From positions 62,001 to 126,000 of the forward strand of contig NZ_SMFK01000005.1 in NCBI RefSeq assembly GCF_004349355.1: a DNA stretch of 64,000 bases, read 5' to 3'. Origin of the DNA: Flavobacterium cellulosilyticum (GTDB taxonomy: Bacteria; Bacteroidota; Bacteroidia; Flavobacteriales; Flavobacteriaceae). The number at the start of each line of letters is the position of its first letter. Positions within the stretch are counted from its first letter, which is position 1. The position numbers and the translations under genes are program-made. The notes below the pieces were generated by a model. It was not told the DNA's origin. It did not search any database and saw only the letters and a program-made list of their open reading frames with translations. Below are positions 35,511 to 44,257 of the stretch, piece by piece.

Positions 35511-35963
35511 TTAATTTGTTGAAAGTAATTTAACTTCAAAAATAAGTACGGAACCTCCAGGAATTCGGCCAGTTGAGTTATTTCCATATCCTAATTGAGA
35601 AGGAATCAAAAGGATGCCGTTTCCACCCGTTTTAAAATAAGAAATTCCTTCTGTCCAACCTTGAATAACCTGATTCAAGCCAAACGAAATTCCTTCGGCA
35701 CTACTTTGGTCGAATACAGTTCCATTAGTAAAATAACCTTTATAGGCCACAGTTACCTTAGAATTTGCAGTTGGATTTGCTCCAGTTCCTGGATTGGTAA
35801 TTATATAATACAAACCAGAATCACTTCTTTGTGCTGTTAAGTTGTTTTTGGCGATGTAGTCTTTAATTTCTTGCTCATTTTTAGTGGCATAATCAATATC
35901 TTTTTCTTTATCACAAGAAATAAAAAGGGTCAAGGCAAGTAGGGCAGTTAAGAAGTGTTTCAT
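35511..35963 (-). CDS. FKBP-type peptidyl-prolyl cis-trans isomerase, lipoprotein
   Basis: The 150-residue protein has a lipoprotein signal (MKHFLTALLALTLFISC) and the FKBP domain: KVTVAYKGYFTNGTVFDQS, FGLNQVIQGWTEG, LLIPSQLGYGN and RIPGGSVLIFEVKLLS. These make the usual active-site pocket. It is predicted to fold proteins at the outer face of a membrane. Flavobacteria also have the FKBP lipoprotein GldI for gliding motility, but I cannot show that this gene is GldI. Confidence 0.9.
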   Translation of the reverse strand: MKHFLTALLALTLFISCDKEKDIDYATKNEQEIKDYIAKNNLTAQRSDSGLYYIITNPGTGANPTANSKVTVAYKGYFTNGTVFDQSSAEGISFGLNQVIQGWTEGISYFKTGGNGILLIPSQLGYGNNSTGRIPGGSVLIFEVKLLSTN

Positions 35964-36146
35964 AGAAAATTATTTTTTTGAATGGCAAATATATAAAAAT
36001 TGTTGGATTAGAAAGTAGGGCTGTTTTTAAAGAATGGGTTTTTGATTAACAAAACAAAGCAGATAAGAGTATTCTAAAATCGCATTGAGAAATATAAAAT
36101 TCAACTAGAAATTGAATTTTATATAAATAGTATGTAATTTCGCCGC

Positions 36147-36911
36147 ATGAATTTAAAAATTGCCAAGTCACTTTTTTTAGCTTTCTACAAAACCATTGGT
36201 TATTTATTTTTATTCATAGCCTTAGGCTTGTATTTGGATAGTAAATATATGGTGCCCTTTTTCGAAAACACACAACAATTAGCAACATTTGTAATGCTAA
36301 TTGGATTTTTCGTATTGTTTTATAGATCGCCAGTTAGGATTAGAGAGCACATGTTATTTGCGGTACTAATTGGCTTTGTTGGCGAGCATTTATTTTCAAT
36401 TGCTTTAGGTATGTATACTTATCGATTAGGAAATGTACCCTTATACGTTCCACCAGGACATGCTATTGTGTATATAGCAGCAGTTTATTTTTGTAAAGAA
36501 GCTGTAGTTAAAACCTATAGAAAGCAACTCGAAAAACTATTTACAATTTTCGTTTTAGGATATGCTACTGCCTTTTTAATTTTTGCTTATGACATCTTTG
36601 GTTTTGTTATGTCATTGTTAGTCCTCTTTTTATTAAGAAACAAACCAAGAGAACGCTTGTTCTTTTTAAGCATGTATATCGTGGTTGCTTTTTTAGAAAT
36701 TGTAGGAACCCATTATGAATGTTGGGCTTGGCCAAAAACGGCTTATGGTACAATTCCGTTTCTAAAAAGTGCCAATCCACCAAGTGGAATTAGTTTGTTT
36801 TATTTCTTATTGGATTTAGGCTGTTTATGGTTGTATAAGCAAAGACACCTAGTCGCTTGGAAACGAATGAAAGGAATTCGAGAATTGAAACTAATCAAGG
36901 TGTATAACTAA
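36147..36911 (+). CDS. multi-pass membrane protein of unknown function
   Basis: The 254-residue protein has about seven hydrophobic segments, connected by short basic loops. GEHLFSIALGMYTYRLGNVP, PGHAIVYIAAVYFCK and GTHYECWAWPKTAYG are conserved-looking polar or aromatic segments that could line a site. There is no signal peptide, no known family and no linked gene on the same strand nearby. Confidence 0.7.
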   Translation: MNLKIAKSLFLAFYKTIGYLFLFIALGLYLDSKYMVPFFENTQQLATFVMLIGFFVLFYRSPVRIREHMLFAVLIGFVGEHLFSIALGMYTYRLGNVPLYVPPGHAIVYIAAVYFCKEAVVKTYRKQLEKLFTIFVLGYATAFLIFAYDIFGFVMSLLVLFLLRNKPRERLFFLSMYIVVAFLEIVGTHYECWAWPKTAYGTIPFLKSANPPSGISLFYFLLDLGCLWLYKQRHLVAWKRMKGIRELKLIKVYN

Positions 36912-37182
36912 AGAATAAAGTTTGTAGTAAAGTTAAGACGAGAGTTTCTTGTTTATTTCCGAACGGCCTAGATGGGAATATCTTTTGGTTAGTGAAGAAT
37001 TATAATCGGTACCAATATAATACACACCTTATTAAAATCTAATAAAACCTTAGGATGTAATTTTTCATTATTGGTTTTTTTTGTAGACAACGAATGTGAT
37101 TTTTTAGCTAAAATTTTGAATATAAAAGTGGAGTATTCAGGTTAGGGTTTTTCCTTAAAACTCAATTATTCTACTGCGTTTC
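36912..37182. other. spacer, nothing recognised
   Basis: AT-rich stretch of 270 bases between convergent genes, with no hairpin or frame that stands out. Confidence 0.5.
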
Positions 37183-37803
37183 TTATACTAGCGTCTTTTT
37201 TTGCTGATGTTCTGGGCAATCAAAACGTAATTCATTATCGGCTAGTTTAGTATTGAGAAGATTGCAAAAGTGTTCTTCTCCATTTTTGTTTGATTGATAA
37301 AAATGACAAGTAAAGCACATTCTTTGAATAGTAATAACTCCCGCTTTATTCAAATGATGAATAATGTCCAATAAGCTTAAAAGTAGATTTTCTTTGTCTG
37401 TTGTTTGTAAATTTTCAATAGGAACTTGAATTTGGTTTGCAAAAAGTGCGGTTTTCTCAGCCGTTTCTTTTCCTTTCTTGGTCAGATGAATGATGTAGCT
37501 TCTGGAGTCGTGTTGTTCGTATACTTTTGTGATAAGGAGTTTTTGTTCCAATGTTTTTATGGTGTCGCTAATAGTTGCCTTTGTCATGTTAAATTCGTCA
37601 GCCAAATAACTTACTTTTCTTTTTTTGTCTGAATGATGCAATAGAAAAACTAGTACCTGAACCTGAATTGGACTTAATGAAAACTCTTTGCTTTCGTTCC
37701 AAAGTAAAACTCTAAAGGCTTGAGAAATTCTTTCCAGTGAAGCTACAATTTTGCTTTCTATATTTGAATTTTGATATTCTAAATCAAAAGAAGATTTTTT
37801 CAT
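37183..37803 (-). CDS. MarR-family regulator with Cys-rich C-terminus
   Basis: The 206-residue protein has a winged-helix domain (SPIQVQVLVFLL, VSYLADEFNMTKATISDTIK, HDSRSYIIHLTKKGK), as in MarR. The C-terminal 60 residues contain CFTCHFYQSN, HFCNLL and FDCPEHQ. The four Cys plus His would fit a metal or Fe-S site. This makes it a candidate redox- or metal-responsive regulator. The nearby thioredoxin-like gene at 38082, on the same strand, supports a redox role, though cotranscription is uncertain. Confidence 0.8.
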   Translation of the reverse strand: MKKSSFDLEYQNSNIESKIVASLERISQAFRVLLWNESKEFSLSPIQVQVLVFLLHHSDKKRKVSYLADEFNMTKATISDTIKTLEQKLLITKVYEQHDSRSYIIHLTKKGKETAEKTALFANQIQVPIENLQTTDKENLLLSLLDIIHHLNKAGVITIQRMCFTCHFYQSNKNGEEHFCNLLNTKLADNELRFDCPEHQQKKTLV

Positions 37804-38034
37804 ATAGTTCTAAATTAATAATTCAGGTACAATTTCCTGTTGTAAATAAACAAGATACGGAATTGCTACTTTTCGATCCGCTTAAAAAGTATTTTTACTT
37901 AATAACAAACTTAACAAAAAAGGGATCTATTCTATACCAATTCGGTTCCCAATCTAATAAAATTACTTTTGTATTCTTATATTACTTTAAGGAATGATAA
38001 ATAAATCAATGTCATGAGTTGCTAGTTCTTTATA

Positions 38035-38079
38035 AATATGCCTCATAAAGTAAAGTGTTCTCCTTTTATGAGGCATATT
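38035..38079 (-). terminator. terminator of the small thioredoxin-like gene
   Basis: Arms AATATGCCTCATAAA (38035-38049) and TTTATGAGGCATATT (38065-38079) form a perfect 15-base stem directly after the stop codon. Confidence 0.75.
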
Positions 38080-38081
38080 TG

Positions 38082-38315
38082 TTAACCTTTAACATCAGCC
38101 ATAGAAGCACCAAAGTTGATGTGTAATACATTTCCGTTTGGTGTCACCAAAGCGGGAACAGATTTTACTCCAGCTTTTTCGGCTTCATCAATTCTTGATT
38201 TGTCGTTGCCAATGTGTACAACTTCTACTTTGTCGGCACCTAAAAGGTTGACAATGTCTTGTTCTGCGCTTACACATACAGAACAACCTGCGTGATAGAA
38301 AACTGATTTACTCAT
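38082..38315 (-). CDS. small thioredoxin-like protein
   Basis: The 77-residue protein begins MSKSVFYHAGCSVCVSAEQD, with a CSVC active site, and has KSVPALVTPNG, the cis-Pro loop of the thioredoxin fold. It is shorter than classical thioredoxin, resembling small glutaredoxin-like proteins in Bacteroidota. It has no signal, so it is cytosolic. It lies upstream of the Cys-rich MarR regulator on the same strand, but the 280-base spacer and a terminator separate them. Confidence 0.82.
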   Translation of the reverse strand: MSKSVFYHAGCSVCVSAEQDIVNLLGADKVEVVHIGNDKSRIDEAEKAGVKSVPALVTPNGNVLHINFGASMADVKG

Positions 38316-38708
38316 CTTTTAAGAATTAAAAAGTTATGACATTATTGCCAATACAAATATAGTTAGGATAGCTAACAAAACAAAATAAAAATTTACAACA
38401 ACTTTATATTCGGTCCAATTTGTTCTGTTTTTTGTGTTGATTTGGGGAAACTATAAGGGAATGCTTATATAAGTGATGTTTTAAAAACGTAATGCAATAC
38501 TTTCTTTTTAGGTTGATGAATCGTTCAGGAATGAATACTTAGGACTTTCATTTTTATTTATTCGTGTTGCAAACGCTACGATTTGTTTTCTAATTGAAGT
38601 AGGTACTCTATGCAATCGAGCACGAGTGAAAGTGGAGCGAGCGGGTAGGGCAAACGAGCGTCAGTGGGAGACTTCGAGAAGCTAGGGTGTTTTAATATCT
38701 GATTGTCT
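38316..38708. other. spacer with GC-rich block
   Basis: The first 240 bases are AT-rich with nothing recognised. From about 38590 to 38690 there is a stretch of higher GC, containing GAGCACGAGTGAAAGTGGAG and CGAGCGGGTAGGGCAA, unlike its surroundings. It may be a degenerate member of the dispersed repeats, but landmarks are too few to be sure. Confidence 0.4.
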
Positions 38709-39440
38709 TTAATCTGTTGTTTTAAATTGATTATAATAACTAAATTCAGGGTTGAATTTAATGTCAAATTTATCATTTGACATACTTGTGTATGAAATAA
38801 ATTCAAAAAGAGAAATTATAGCAGGAATTAGTAAAAATGAAAACATTAAATACAAAATTCCATATCCAATTTGTCCCAAATAAAATTTATGAATACCTAA
38901 GCCTCCTAAAAGAGGGAAAGCAAGGATTGTTGCTGTCTTTTTTGATTTTCTTTTTTGAGAAGCTAATTCAAGATTATTAGTTATAAATACTATAGTGTCT
39001 TTATTAAATTGATTCATCAATTCTACAAATTCACTTCTTTTTTCGTTTAAATAATCAATACTTTTATCTTCAAATTTATCATCAATTAAAGAGCTTCCAT
39101 GGTCAAATTTATTATTATATAATATAACCAATTCATTAAGATCGGCTAATTGATTTAATGTTTCATTCCCATTAAATGAAAAGTTAGAAAGCATTAAATC
39201 AGTTAATTCTATTAATCTTGAAGCGTTTGCTTTATTGGTAGAAACGAATTTTAAATTTTGGATTTCTTTAATTGCCTTTATTGTTTTATTATCTGAAGGC
39301 TTAATTCTTCCTGAATAATCACTAATTCCTCGAATTGTATAGGAATTTGTACCTTTTAAAATTACGTTTGCTCCAGCGCGTCCAAATTCCCTTCCAAACT
39401 GTTTAGATGCTCCGCTTACGATGTCATTAAGTATATTCAT
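38709..39440 (-). CDS. TM2 domain protein
   Basis: The 243-residue protein has a C-terminal pair of hydrophobic segments joined by the TM2 signature FPLLGGLGIHKFYLGQIGYG and IPAIISLFEFI. The N-terminal 170 residues are soluble, rich in Lys, Asp and Asn, and not recognised. The gene starts six bases after the stop of the potassium channel gene, so the two are very likely cotranscribed, suggesting that it modulates or scaffolds the channel. Confidence 0.78.
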   Translation of the reverse strand: MNILNDIVSGASKQFGREFGRAGANVILKGTNSYTIRGISDYSGRIKPSDNKTIKAIKEIQNLKFVSTNKANASRLIELTDLMLSNFSFNGNETLNQLADLNELVILYNNKFDHGSSLIDDKFEDKSIDYLNEKRSEFVELMNQFNKDTIVFITNNLELASQKRKSKKTATILAFPLLGGLGIHKFYLGQIGYGILYLMFSFLLIPAIISLFEFISYTSMSNDKFDIKFNPEFSYYNQFKTTD

Positions 39441-39446
39441 AGGACT

Positions 39447-40178
39447 TTAAATTTTTTTAATTTCATCATCTTCTATTTCTTCTATTTCTCGGGCTTTTGA
39501 TAAAGCACTAGCAACTAATCCAGCAGGAATTGTTACAATCCCAACACCAATTAGCAATATAAAAAAGGTAAATACTTTTCCTCCATTTGTTATAGGATAA
39601 ACATCACCATAACCAACAGTTGTTAATGTTACAATAGCCCACCATCCACTATGAAAAATAGATGTAAAAACTTTGGGTTGAGCTTCATTTTCAAAAAAGT
39701 AAATTCCGGCTGAGGAAAGGAAAATAAAAATTCCAGTAATAATTAAAAATAAAATTATTTCTTCTTTAACTATTTTTGCTGCGATACTAAACCTGTTTAA
39801 TGCTCTATTATATCGAATTAATTTCAAGGCTCTAAATATTCTAAATATTCTGAAAGCTCTTAATGCTCTTAAATCGTATGCTCCTCTTAGATAAAATGGA
39901 AAAATAGCTAAGAAGTCTATAATTCCATAAAAACTAAAAATATAATTGAATGGTTTATTTGAAACAAAAATTCTTAATAAATATTCTATGGAAAAAAATA
40001 TTACACAGATTAATTCGAAGGTATCTAAAATCTCAATTGTATAAACAGAATTATCTGGTAATGTTTCAATTGAAAAAGCAATAAGTGATAATAGAATCAA
40101 AACTTGAATTAAATAATCAAATACTTTCCCTTTTGGGGAGGTATTGTCTTCAATTATAATTCTAATTTTTTCTTTCAT
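39447..40178 (-). CDS. voltage-gated potassium channel family protein
   Basis: The 243-residue protein has six predicted hydrophobic segments. The fourth is arginine-rich (LRALRAFRIFRIFRALKLIR), fitting a voltage sensor. The pore loop has the selectivity signature TTVGYGDVYP, near residue 186. The C-terminal tail is short and acidic (REIEEIEDDEIKKI) with no regulatory domain. It is likely to form tetramers in the inner membrane. The TM2 gene directly follows. Confidence 0.88.
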   Translation of the reverse strand: MKEKIRIIIEDNTSPKGKVFDYLIQVLILLSLIAFSIETLPDNSVYTIEILDTFELICVIFFSIEYLLRIFVSNKPFNYIFSFYGIIDFLAIFPFYLRGAYDLRALRAFRIFRIFRALKLIRYNRALNRFSIAAKIVKEEIILFLIITGIFIFLSSAGIYFFENEAQPKVFTSIFHSGWWAIVTLTTVGYGDVYPITNGGKVFTFFILLIGVGIVTIPAGLVASALSKAREIEEIEDDEIKKI

Positions 40179-40340
40179 TTGCTAATTTTAAATAGTTTCA
40201 AATATAAATTTTCTACTATGAAACAGATTGTGTTATGTGTCCTTTGTATTTAATGCTAAACGTCAATTCTTATATATTTGCAAATGCCTATAATCGTGTA
40301 ATGTGTGTGGTGTTTTTTTTAGTCTATTTTTGTATTTGTT

Positions 40341-40670
40341 TTAATGACCAATTTTAATTTCACCCTTAAAACTATTTTGTAATTTTTCAATAGTATGAGC
40401 TGAAAAATACCAATAACAATTTTCTTTTCCTTTACGTCCTATATCTCTAAATATATTTAGATTAGGGCTCATAACAACTCCACATAGTATTTTATTATCT
40501 TCGTCTGCAATTGAATTTATTTCAACAGCAGGATTTGATACCAATGCTATAGCAGTAATTATTCCACCAATTGATTCATATAAAGGTAAGTTGTTATATT
40601 CGCCTCTTAATATGAGTCTGTTTTCTATTAATTCAATTGAAAACCCCGTTTTTGTTTCAAATGTATTCAT
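40341..40670 (-). CDS. orphan XkdF-like phage protein domain
   Basis: The 109-residue protein contains IITAIALVSNPAVEINSIAD, then CGVVMSPNLNIFRD, CYWYFSAHTIEKLQ and FKGEIKIGH. This order resembles the start of XkdF-like putative serine protease domains in Bacteroidota phages (I.AI.LV..PA, GVVM.P...I.R, YYV.FS...I). In phages the domain is part of a head-maturation protein; here it is alone, with no other phage genes in sight. It may be a domesticated remnant. The match is from memory of family patterns. Confidence 0.5.
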   Translation of the reverse strand: MNTFETKTGFSIELIENRLILRGEYNNLPLYESIGGIITAIALVSNPAVEINSIADEDNKILCGVVMSPNLNIFRDIGRKGKENCYWYFSAHTIEKLQNSFKGEIKIGH

Positions 40671-41010
40671 CTGTTTACTAGGTTTTATTTTTTATTTCTA
40701 GTTTGATATTAAGTGCAATACTTTAAACAAGACTGAAAATTCAAAACTTATTCCTTTTGCTAAAATAACAATAAAGCTTTACAAATCATTAAAATGCTAT
40801 TTGTTTTCATCTTTTTTCTTACTTTTTATTAACAAAAAGAAAACCCCAAGCAATTTCAGTGTTTGCACTAAAGTTGTAGGGGTATAGATTATTTATTTCA
40901 CGAAGATACACTAAGCCTACACGAAGAAGCACAAAGAAAAAAGATTATAAAAAGTAGAACTTTGAGAATCTTTGTGTTTTTACTTTGCGACTCTTAGTGA
41001 AAGAAGACAT
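40671..41010. other. spacer with loose inverted repeat
   Basis: A sequence like CACGAAGATACACTAAGCC and CACAAAG (around 40900-40932) is echoed in reverse by CTTTGTGTTTTTACTTTGCG (around 40971-40990). This suggests a degenerate palindromic repeat of a type often seen in Flavobacterium intergenic DNA. No gene is visible. Confidence 0.45.
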
Positions 41011-42873
41011 TTACCCTTCCATTTTGGCACTTAGTTCAAACCAACGTTCTTCTTTGGCTTCCATTTTCGAAATGATATTTTTCAATTCATTTGCTTTTTT
41101 CTCGATATCTCCTTCGGCTATTTTTCCTTCAGAAAATAAAAGTTCGATTTTTCCTTTTTCGATTTCTAAATCCTTGATTTCCTTTTCGGTTTTCTGGAAT
41201 TCCTTTTGCTCGTTGAACGTTAGATTTCCAGTCGGATTGTTTTGTTTCCAGTCTTTCTTTTCGGCTTTGTTGTCTTCTTTTTGAGCTACATCGGTGCTGT
41301 CTTCGTACGCTCTAAAATCAGAATAATTACCAGGAAAATTTTCTATCTCGCCTTGACCTCTAAAAACAAATAAATTGTCGACAATCTTATCCATAAAGTA
41401 ACGGTCGTGAGAAACCACTAGCAAGCATCCTGGATAATCCAAAAGGAAACTTTCTAAGACATTCAAGGTTACAATATCCAAATCGTTGGTAGGCTCATCG
41501 AGAATCAAAAAGTTAGGGTTCTGGATTAAAACCGTACACAAATACAAACGTTTCAACTCGCCTCCACTCAATCGATCCACAAAATCATATTGTTTTTTGG
41601 AATCGAATAGAAAGCGCTCCAATAATTGGGAAGCCGATATCAATCGTCCTTTCATCAACGGAATAAATTCTCCATATTCTTTGATGACATCAATAACGCG
41701 TTGACCCGGTTTTGGGTTGATTCCGCTTTGGGTATAATATCCGATTTTTATGGTTTCACCAATTACCACTCTGCCGCTATCTAGTGGTAAAGTTCCAGTA
41801 ACTAGATTCAAGAAAGTTGATTTTCCTGTTCCGTTTTTTCCAATGATTCCAATGCGTTCTCCAGGTTGAAAATCAAAACTGAATTTGTCCAAAATCACAT
41901 GATCGTTGAACTTTTTAGAGATTTTGTGAAGCTCGATAATCTTGCTTCCCATGCGCTCCATATTGATTTCTAGTTCGACCTTGTTTTCCCTACGTCGACT
42001 TTGGGCTTTTTCTTTGATGTCATAAAAATCATCCTGACGCGATTTCGATTTGGTCGTTCTTGCCTTAGGTTGGCGACGCATCCATTCTAATTCTTTTACG
42101 AATAAGTTTTGTGCTTTGTCCACGCTGGCATTTTCAGAGGCGATGCGTTCTTCCTTTTTTTCTAAATAATAAGAATAATTTCCTTTGTATTGGTATATTT
42201 TTCCGTTGTCTAATTCAATGATTTCATTGCAAACACGTTCTAAGAAGAAACGGTCGTGCGTTACCATAAACAAAGTAATATTTTCTTTGGCAAAATAACT
42301 TTCTAGCCATTCTATCATCTCTAAATCCAAGTGATTCGTAGGTTCATCCAGAATCAATAAATCAGGACGGTTGATCAAAATGATAGCAAGGGACAACCGT
42401 TTTTTCTGTCCACCCGAAAGGTTTTTTACTTTCAGTTTAAAGTCTTCCAACTTCAATTTGAATAAAATTTGCTTGAATTGGGTTTCAAAATCCCAAGCAT
42501 TGTGCTGGTCCATTCCGTCAAAAGCTTTTTGGTACGCTTCTTCGTCTTCGGGATTTTCTAATGCTTTTTCATACGCTTCGATTGCCTTTAAACTCTCATT
42601 ATCAGAGGCGAATATACTTTCTTCAATCGTCAATTCATCTTGCAATTTATTGTCTTGTGACAAGAAAGCCATTCTAATGCTTTTGCGAATCACCACTTGG
42701 CCTGTATCGGGTTCGTCAAAACCATTAATGATGTTCATTATGGTGGTTTTTCCAGAACCGTTTTTGGCTATAAAAGCAATTTTTTGGTCTTTATTAATCC
42801 CGAATGATATGTCTTTAAACAGCACGCGTTCTCCAAAAGATTTTGATATATTTTCTACTGATAAGTAATTCAC
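41011..42873 (-). CDS. ABC-F family ATPase (Uup-like)
   Basis: The 620-residue protein has two ABC domains in one chain: Walker A AKNGSGKTT and GKNGTGKST, and signature LSGGQKKRL and LSGGELKRL, each with Walker B and DEPTNHLD or DEPTNDLD. No membrane segments are present. A Lys/Glu-rich coiled coil forms the C-terminus, as in Uup. ABC-F proteins bind the ribosome's E-site and rescue stalled translation, or affect antibiotic tolerance. The linker has a charged segment (MRRQPKARTTKSKSRQDDFY). It is a soluble protein. Confidence 0.93.
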   Translation of the reverse strand: MNYLSVENISKSFGERVLFKDISFGINKDQKIAFIAKNGSGKTTIMNIINGFDEPDTGQVVIRKSIRMAFLSQDNKLQDELTIEESIFASDNESLKAIEAYEKALENPEDEEAYQKAFDGMDQHNAWDFETQFKQILFKLKLEDFKLKVKNLSGGQKKRLSLAIILINRPDLLILDEPTNHLDLEMIEWLESYFAKENITLFMVTHDRFFLERVCNEIIELDNGKIYQYKGNYSYYLEKKEERIASENASVDKAQNLFVKELEWMRRQPKARTTKSKSRQDDFYDIKEKAQSRRRENKVELEINMERMGSKIIELHKISKKFNDHVILDKFSFDFQPGERIGIIGKNGTGKSTFLNLVTGTLPLDSGRVVIGETIKIGYYTQSGINPKPGQRVIDVIKEYGEFIPLMKGRLISASQLLERFLFDSKKQYDFVDRLSGGELKRLYLCTVLIQNPNFLILDEPTNDLDIVTLNVLESFLLDYPGCLLVVSHDRYFMDKIVDNLFVFRGQGEIENFPGNYSDFRAYEDSTDVAQKEDNKAEKKDWKQNNPTGNLTFNEQKEFQKTEKEIKDLEIEKGKIELLFSEGKIAEGDIEKKANELKNIISKMEAKEERWFELSAKMEG

Positions 42874-42973
42874 TTTGTAAAGTATGAGTTATAAATTAGG
42901 AGTTATGAAAACATAACTTTTTTGCAAAAGTAAGCTATTAAAGTAGTAAAACCGAATTGTTTGTTTGGATACT

Positions 42974-43112
42974 AACCATATAAGGCATTTAAGGTCATTA
43001 AAATTTTTGTATCTTAAAAACAATTAGAAATTAAGTCGAAACTAATATTGGAATGACAGGTATATTCTTGTATTTAATTCTGCTTATATTACCTTAAATG
43101 CCTTATATGGTT
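42974..43112. repeat. perfect 22-base inverted repeat in the ABC-F/secreted-protein spacer
   Basis: Arms 42974-42995 and 43091-43112 are exact reverse complements (AACCATATAAGGCATTTAAG plus GT), separated by 95 bases. The gap has no coding frame. It could form a long hairpin or be a pair of insertion scars. Confidence 0.85.
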
Positions 43113-43139
43113 TAAAACTTTTGAATGCTTGCGAATTAT

Positions 43140-44090
43140 TTACTCTTTCAAATACGAAGTCAAATCCACTAAATGTATTTGTTGACGAACATTAAAAAAC
43201 GGTTTTCGAATGAAGGATTCGTTGGTGAGAAAGAATTTTTTTCCGTCTAGAGTGGCAATACTTTCAATTTGATGAAAAGGAAGTTTTAATTTGATTTTTC
43301 GTTTGTTAGCACTAGCAAAATCAAAGTTTTCGTAACAGTATAGTAAGTAAATAAAAGGTTTTAGCTTTTTAGAATAGCCGCAAAGAATAATATTATTTTT
43401 TGGAGTTAATGTAGCACCCGTGATTAATCCTTTCACCTTTATTGTTTCTTTTAATTGTGCAATGTGGTTCCCGGCTGTTTTGGGTAAGGTATACACAGCC
43501 GTTCTCTTGTGCTTCCATTGTTTCGTAAACAAATAAATACTGTCATGCGAAACGATAAAAGCCTCGCAATCAAAGTCGGTTTTGTTTTGCTTTTGGACAC
43601 TAAAATCGATTTGATTGGAATAAGAAAACGAAATCGTATCTATTAGTGGCGCATTCGACAGGAATGATTTTTTTTCGATTCTTAAAATGTGCAAATCCGT
43701 TCGGTTTCCTTGATTGTTATTGCCAAAATCACCAATATAAAGATAATTGCTGTCTTGAGATATTTCTTCCCAATCCGTATTTTTAACCTTTTCGAGTTTG
43801 ATTTTAGTTTGGATTTTTCCATTTGCATCCAAACCATAAATGGTCGTATCATGGTCGTCATTGTGAGTCCAAAGTAAATTATTGAAAGCAAGTAAGCCCG
43901 AAGTTTCGATTAACGAATCACTCAGTTTTATTGTAGTTTCGGGTTTGATTTTGGTGCAATTATAGTTGCAACTTCCGTCGTTTACAGTCGCTTTTGGATT
44001 GAAATTTCTAGCAAGCGAATCGGTACAATCCGAGATTTGGCTGTAGGTTGTAGTTATAAATAGAAAGAAAAAAAGAATTGATTTTTTCAT
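43140..44090 (-). CDS. secreted protein with propeller-like repeats
   Basis: The 316-residue protein has a signal peptide (MKKSILFFFLFITTTYSQ) and DCTDSLARNFNPKATVNDGS, a short Cys-containing motif common in Flavobacteria surface proteins. The remainder has repeated short strands and turns (LLWTHNDDHDTTIYGLDANG, YLYIGDFGNNNQG), like a beta-propeller. Its role is unknown. It has no type IX sorting domain, so it may remain periplasmic. Confidence 0.7.
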   Translation of the reverse strand: MKKSILFFFLFITTTYSQISDCTDSLARNFNPKATVNDGSCNYNCTKIKPETTIKLSDSLIETSGLLAFNNLLWTHNDDHDTTIYGLDANGKIQTKIKLEKVKNTDWEEISQDSNYLYIGDFGNNNQGNRTDLHILRIEKKSFLSNAPLIDTISFSYSNQIDFSVQKQNKTDFDCEAFIVSHDSIYLFTKQWKHKRTAVYTLPKTAGNHIAQLKETIKVKGLITGATLTPKNNIILCGYSKKLKPFIYLLYCYENFDFASANKRKIKLKLPFHQIESIATLDGKKFFLTNESFIRKPFFNVRQQIHLVDLTSYLKE

Positions 44091-44257
44091 TTTAATAGGA
44101 AGCGAACTTATTTTTCAAAAGTAAGTTTTTATATTGAAACTTTTAATAGAAGAAATTATGATTTAATAAATCGACTCAATCAATTTAATTATTATATTGT
44201 ACTAGAATTTAACAATATCTAGGATTTAGGGCTCAAAATTTAATAAAATGACAAAAC

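Noticed and set aside
37737-37997. 86-codon plus-strand frame overlapping the MarR start
   Set aside because: It is antisense to the regulator's N-terminus and then spacer; no leader, motif or conserved end.
38576-38806. 76-codon frame on the minus strand
   Set aside because: It overlaps the 3' end of the TM2 gene in another frame and runs into the GC-rich block; no start or family is visible.
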